A stretch of DNA of 64,000 bases from Candidatus Gastranaerophilales bacterium (lineage in GTDB: Bacteria > Cyanobacteriota > Vampirovibrionia > Gastranaerophilales > Gastranaerophilaceae): assembly GCA_944325595.1 (NCBI GenBank), contig CALVAQ010000001.1, positions 1 through 64,000 of the forward strand, given 5' to 3'. The notes beneath the pieces were generated by a model. That model made no database searches and was not told the origin of the DNA. It saw only the letters and a list, made by a program, of their open reading frames with translations. Each line of letters begins with the position of its first letter. Positions within the stretch are counted from its first letter, which is position 1. Of this stretch, positions 60,694 to 64,000 are shown one piece after another. Made by a program: the position numbers and the translations under genes.

Positions 60694-61434
60694 CTAGTTG
60701 TCTCTTAATTTTGCAATTAGCTGCAAAATTTCTATATACAGCCAAACCAGCGTAACCATCAATCCGAATGCGCCGTACCATTCAAAGTCCTTCGGCAGCA
60801 TGGATGCCTGTCCTCTTTCGATAAAGTCAAAATCCAAAATCAGGCTAAATGATGCAATCAGAACCACAATTCCGCTAAACACAATACTCATAGGACCTGA
60901 GCCCGAAACAAACGGTATTTGAAAATTGAAAAATGAACCGAAAAAGTTTATAAGATAAAGAACGAGTATTGTAATTAATGCAGACATAATTGTTGCTCTG
61001 AATTTTTCTGTTGCTCTTATGGCTCCGGTTCTGTACAAAACAAGCATTACCGCAAAAGCAAGCATTGTTCCGCATATTGCTTGTACTGCAATACCCGGAA
61101 ATTTTGCTTCCAAAAAAAGAGAAATACCTGTCAGAACAGCACCCTCACAAAAGGCATATACAGGTGCAAGGAATTTTGCAATTTTGGGGGCAAAAGAAGC
61201 CACAAGACCGATAACAAAGCCTGCAATGAGAGATATGCCCATAATGAGCATAACCTTGTCCGTATAGCCCATAAGTGCTTCATAAAACACAGCAGCACCT
61301 GCTACTATAGCAATCAATATCAAAGCAAAAGCTTTTGTTATTGTTCCGTTAACTGTCATCGGGGCGGAAGAGAGCATACCCTCCGCTATGTTGTTATCCA
61401 TTTTTGCAAGCATTGGATTTGAACTTTTAAACAT
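60694..61434 (-). CDS. Bax-inhibitor-1/YccA-like membrane protein
   Basis: A 246-residue protein with about seven hydrophobic helices, after a short N-terminal segment (MFKSSNPMLAKM). It has the Bax1-I/YccA fold pattern: GYTDKVMLIMGISLIAGFVI, AKFLAPVYAFCEGAVLTGIS and LILDFDFIERGQASMLPKDF, with WYGAFGLMVTLVWLYIEILQ near the end. Related proteins handle Ca2+ or regulate FtsH. Function in bacteria is not well defined. The start has the site CCGGAGGATAAAAT. It is apparently monocistronic. Confidence 0.85.
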   Translation of the reverse strand: MFKSSNPMLAKMDNNIAEGMLSSAPMTVNGTITKAFALILIAIVAGAAVFYEALMGYTDKVMLIMGISLIAGFVIGLVASFAPKIAKFLAPVYAFCEGAVLTGISLFLEAKFPGIAVQAICGTMLAFAVMLVLYRTGAIRATEKFRATIMSALITILVLYLINFFGSFFNFQIPFVSGSGPMSIVFSGIVVLIASFSLILDFDFIERGQASMLPKDFEWYGAFGLMVTLVWLYIEILQLIAKLRDN

Positions 61435-61578
61435 ATTTTATCCTCCGGTTTTCTAACATATTGTTAGCATATTTTTTGAGATTTTTCAATTGTCATTACA
61501 GAATATATCCGAGAAAAATTCCTGATAATATTCTGCTTTCTATTGTTGTAAAACGGCAGTTTTTCATTGCTTGTGACT

Positions 61579-62160
61579 TTAGATTAAATAGAAATTAACT
61601 TTTTTGTTGAAAACCGTTTCAAACATATCACTTTTCTCTTGAGCCATCTTTAGTTTCGGTTTGAAACCTATTGTTTTCAGATAAAAATCTATACTTTCAG
61701 GAGTTTCTTTCGCTTCTATGCGGAGAATAAGGTTTTTTGCGGGTTTATCAAGACCATCGGCAATTCTCAGGATTGCACCGAGTTTTTTTACCAGTTGTTT
61801 TTGATTTTCATCCAGACTTGCAAACCTTTTGTGTTTTGTTTCATCCGGCAGCGAAGAGCGGTGGTATCTGGCTATATGGGCGATTATTTTTGTTTCTTCT
61901 TCATCAAAACCCGCAATACCGTTTTCCAAAATGAGATTCATTGTATGTTTGTGGTGTGATTTTTTTTCAACGGCATATCCTATATCATGCAGATATGCGG
62001 CGGTTTTCAGGTATTCTTTTTCTCTTTGCGAAAAAGAACAAATATTTTTGTTCAATGCATCAAAAAGTTTCTGCGCATACTGTTCAACCTGTTGGGCGTG
62101 TTCTTTTGCCGAACCGTATCTTTCAAAGAGCTGTTGTATTGTAGGTTTTTCTACTGCCAT
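61579..62160 (-). CDS. HD-domain protein, Ppx/GppA C-terminal-like
   Basis: A 193-residue protein made of one HD domain: the metal motif is AAYLHDIGY (His58-Asp59), then SHHKHT (His69, 70, 72) and a later Asp in LRIADGLD. The closest match I know is the C-terminal HD domain of exopolyphosphatase/guanosine pentaphosphate phosphatases, which makes a stand-alone phosphohydrolase likely. Its start overlaps the end of cheA by 10 bases, so the two are translated together. The substrate is unknown; a nucleotide or polyphosphate is plausible. Confidence 0.8.
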   Translation of the reverse strand: MAVEKPTIQQLFERYGSAKEHAQQVEQYAQKLFDALNKNICSFSQREKEYLKTAAYLHDIGYAVEKKSHHKHTMNLILENGIAGFDEEETKIIAHIARYHRSSLPDETKHKRFASLDENQKQLVKKLGAILRIADGLDKPAKNLILRIEAKETPESIDFYLKTIGFKPKLKMAQEKSDMFETVFNKKVNFYLI

Positions 62161-64000
62161 TTTCTCTGTGAGTCCAAAAGTTTTTCTATAGTATCAAGCA
62201 GGTCGTCCTGATTGAAGTTTGATTTTCGTATAAATCCGTCTGCACCGGATATGTCTTGTGCTATTGTATCCGTGTCATACGAGGTTATAATGACAACGGG
62301 TATATGTTTGAATTTTGGATGTGCTTTTAGCTCTTTTACAAACATGCCTCCGTCCATTTCCGGCATTTCCATATCTGACAGAATGAGGTCAAAGTCTTCT
62401 TTGTACAAAAGTTCAAAGGCTTCTTTGGGGTTTTCGACCATATCAAAATTATATCCCCAGTGTGTCAGGATATTTTTCAAAAGTTCTCTTGTTGTTATTG
62501 AATCGTCAACAATCAGGATTTTGTAATCTTTGTTTTCTTTTGTTTCATATTGTTTTGATACCGGAATAAGCGGTTTTTCAACAGGAGTATATGTGCTTTT
62601 GTACAGTTCCGTGAGATTGAGAATAAGACAGACTTCTCCGTTTGCAAGTGTTGTGATGCCGGAAATATTTTTCAATTTCATAATAGGAGGGTCGAGTTTT
62701 TTCTGCAGGATATTCTGGTCTCCGAGAATTCTGTCGACAATTATTCCCATCAGAGTATTTTCTATTTCAACAAGTACAACTGTTTTTTTTGTGTTTTCTT
62801 CTGTTTCGGTGCGGGGGAGTTCCATAAGCTCACTTAAATAGAAGATATTTATGTTTTTATCCTGCATCAAAATTGTTTTTGCCGAGTTTCTGATATAAAT
62901 ATCTTTTTCGTCAATCCACATTACATTTTTTATTGATGTCATTGATATGGCAAACAACTGACCGGCGGCTTCGACAATAAAGGCTTTCAGGGTAGACATT
63001 GAAACGGGAAGTTCGATGGTTATTTTTGTACCCTGATTCGGAACGGAAAATACCTTTACACTGCCGTTTAGCTGAGAAATTTTGGTTTGGACTATATCAA
63101 GCCCCACTCCTCTGCCTGAAATTTCCGTAACCACCTGTTCTGTTGAAAAACCCGGCCAGAAAATTATATTCATTATTTGTTCATCTGTCAGATATTCTGC
63201 TTCTTTTTGGGTAATCATATTTTTTTCTAAAGCACGTTTGACTATTTTTTTGAGGTCAATGCCTCTGCCGTCATCGTGAATTTCGATTATGATTTTTGTC
63301 TGCAAACTTTTTGCTATCAGATATATTCTTCCTTTTGGTGATTTCCCTGCGGCAATACGTTCCTGCGGAGTTTCTATACCATGGTCAATTGAGTTTCTGA
63401 TGATATGCATCAATGGTGCTTTAATCTCTTCTATGACTTTTTTGTCAGCGCTGGTTTCACTGCCTGAAATTAAGAGTTCAATATCTTTTCCCGTATCACG
63501 GGAAATGTCTCTAATCATCCTCGGGAACATATGGAATATTGTTGCAAGCGGCAGAACCCTGATATTTTTAATCATTCCTTCGAGCTGTGTAACAATGAGA
63601 GACTGTTTTGTGTCTTCTTCGTCAACAGATTTTTGTAAACTCAATATTTTGTTATTAAGTTTCAAAATTTTTGATGAGTTTTCCTGCAATATTGAAAAAA
63701 TCTGTTTGCTAAAAACAGAAAAAGCGGAATAGTCTATGACACCATCGCTATTCAAGTATTTTCTGTCATAGTATTTGATAAAACTCTGTGATTTGTTGTT
63801 AAAATTTTTGAGTTCGGTAATATCAGAAAGAATTTTTTCCAGCTCTGCGATATTTTTTTTCTGTTTTATTCTTGCAATGATAAGTTCGCCTATCTGGTTT
63901 ACCATCCTGTCAAGTTTTTTTGAGTCTACCCGCAGAGTTTTGATAGATGTAGTTTCAAATGAATTGAAAAAATCCTGTGCTTTTTTTACGGGCAAAGAGG
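62151..64000 (-). CDS. cheA: chemotaxis-type histidine kinase CheA with C-terminal receiver, 5' truncated
   Basis: The frame is open to the right window edge, so the P1 histidine and P2 domains lie beyond it. Visible domains in order: dimerisation P3 (TLRVDSKKLDRMVNQIGELI), ATP-binding P4 (IRNSIDHGIETPQERIAAGK, DDGRGID, SGRGVGLDIV), a CheW-like P5 and, after a linker, a receiver with Asp-Asp (IVDDS) and the acceptor in LSDMEMPEMDGG. The fused receiver marks a hybrid CheA as in FrzE or type IV pilus CheA systems. It could control flagella or pili. Confidence 0.9.
   Translation of the reverse strand, partial: SLPVKKAQDFFNSFETTSIKTLRVDSKKLDRMVNQIGELIIARIKQKKNIAELEKILSDITELKNFNNKSQSFIKYYDRKYLNSDGVIDYSAFSVFSKQIFSILQENSSKILKLNNKILSLQKSVDEEDTKQSLIVTQLEGMIKNIRVLPLATIFHMFPRMIRDISRDTGKDIELLISGSETSADKKVIEEIKAPLMHIIRNSIDHGIETPQERIAAGKSPKGRIYLIAKSLQTKIIIEIHDDGRGIDLKKIVKRALEKNMITQKEAEYLTDEQIMNIIFWPGFSTEQVVTEISGRGVGLDIVQTKISQLNGSVKVFSVPNQGTKITIELPVSMSTLKAFIVEAAGQLFAISMTSIKNVMWIDEKDIYIRNSAKTILMQDKNINIFYLSELMELPRTETEENTKKTVVLVEIENTLMGIIVDRILGDQNILQKKLDPPIMKLKNISGITTLANGEVCLILNLTELYKSTYTPVEKPLIPVSKQYETKENKDYKILIVDDSITTRELLKNILTHWGYNFDMVENPKEAFELLYKEDFDLILSDMEMPEMDGGMFVKELKAHPKFKHIPVVIITSYDTDTIAQDISGADGFIRKSNFNQDDLLDTIEKLLDSQRKWQ

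Noticed and set aside
1-64000. Insertion sequences, prophage genes, tRNA or rRNA genes
   Set aside because: No transposase, integrase, phage structural protein or recognisable tRNA cloverleaf or rRNA was seen by eye. tRNAs could still be missed without a scan.

Overview
The window is AT-rich bacterial chromosome with densely packed genes. Flagellar L- and P-ring genes (flgH, flgI, flgA) point to a two-membrane envelope. Other clues are the FAD-dependent thymidylate synthase ThyX, a MurT-type ligase, fixC/fixX, a coaD-linked coiled-coil gene and several large prepilin-like glycine-rich proteins. My best guess is a flagellated member of the Vampirovibrionia/Melainabacteria (Gastranaerophilales-like), the non-photosynthetic sister group of cyanobacteria. 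This is inferred from gene content only; no rRNA or tRNA gene was recognised.

Layout. 1-3.5 kb: end of a membrane glycosyltransferase, an HxlR regulator and asnS. 3.6-4.7 kb: a repeat, a metallo-beta-lactamase-fold hydrolase and a small protein. 4.9-10.6 kb: flhA, a PilZ protein, a small membrane protein, a histidine kinase and an HD-GYP response regulator, all on the plus strand. 10.6-15.1 kb: an accessory-looking stretch with clusters of a ~96 bp repeat, a GTAG-type REP pair, two TRL-like secreted proteins, an XRE regulator, gltX and a receiver protein. 15.2-20.0 kb: three tandem prepilin-like glycine-rich proteins. 20.3-24.4 kb: fliN/sctQ-like, fliO, fliP, fliQ, a small periplasmic protein and fliR. 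24.4-38.0 kb: housekeeping genes (PfpI, maf, a zincin-like protein, tatD, a GT-D glycosyltransferase, a HEAT protein, pheT, rpsO, thyX, murT, folC, a NarL-type regulator) and a possible SRP-like RNA. 38.3-47.0 kb: an eleven-gene minus-strand flagellar rod/ring/hook-junction operon. 47.2-60.2 kb: recJ, fixX, fixC, an M16 peptidase, a hybrid-cluster-protein homologue without its cluster ligands, an rRNA uracil methyltransferase, a processive GT2, coaD and a coiled-coil gene. 60.2-64 kb: another repeat cluster, a Bax-inhibitor-1 membrane protein, an HD protein and the 3' part of cheA.

How the genes fit together. Two export-apparatus loci (flhA; fliO-P-Q-R with a SpoA protein) and the rod/ring/hook-junction operon supply much of the flagellar export and basal body. 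The kinase, HD-GYP, PilZ and CheA proteins suggest motility controlled by phosphorylation and cyclic-di-GMP. No flhB, fliF, hook or flagellin gene lies in the window.

The most unusual items are the triplicated glycine-rich prepilin family, the full-length HCP-fold protein that appears to have lost every metal ligand, and the composite repeat family, one copy of which supplies the end of a coding sequence. Domain assignments come from reading the translations against remembered family motifs. No database search was run.
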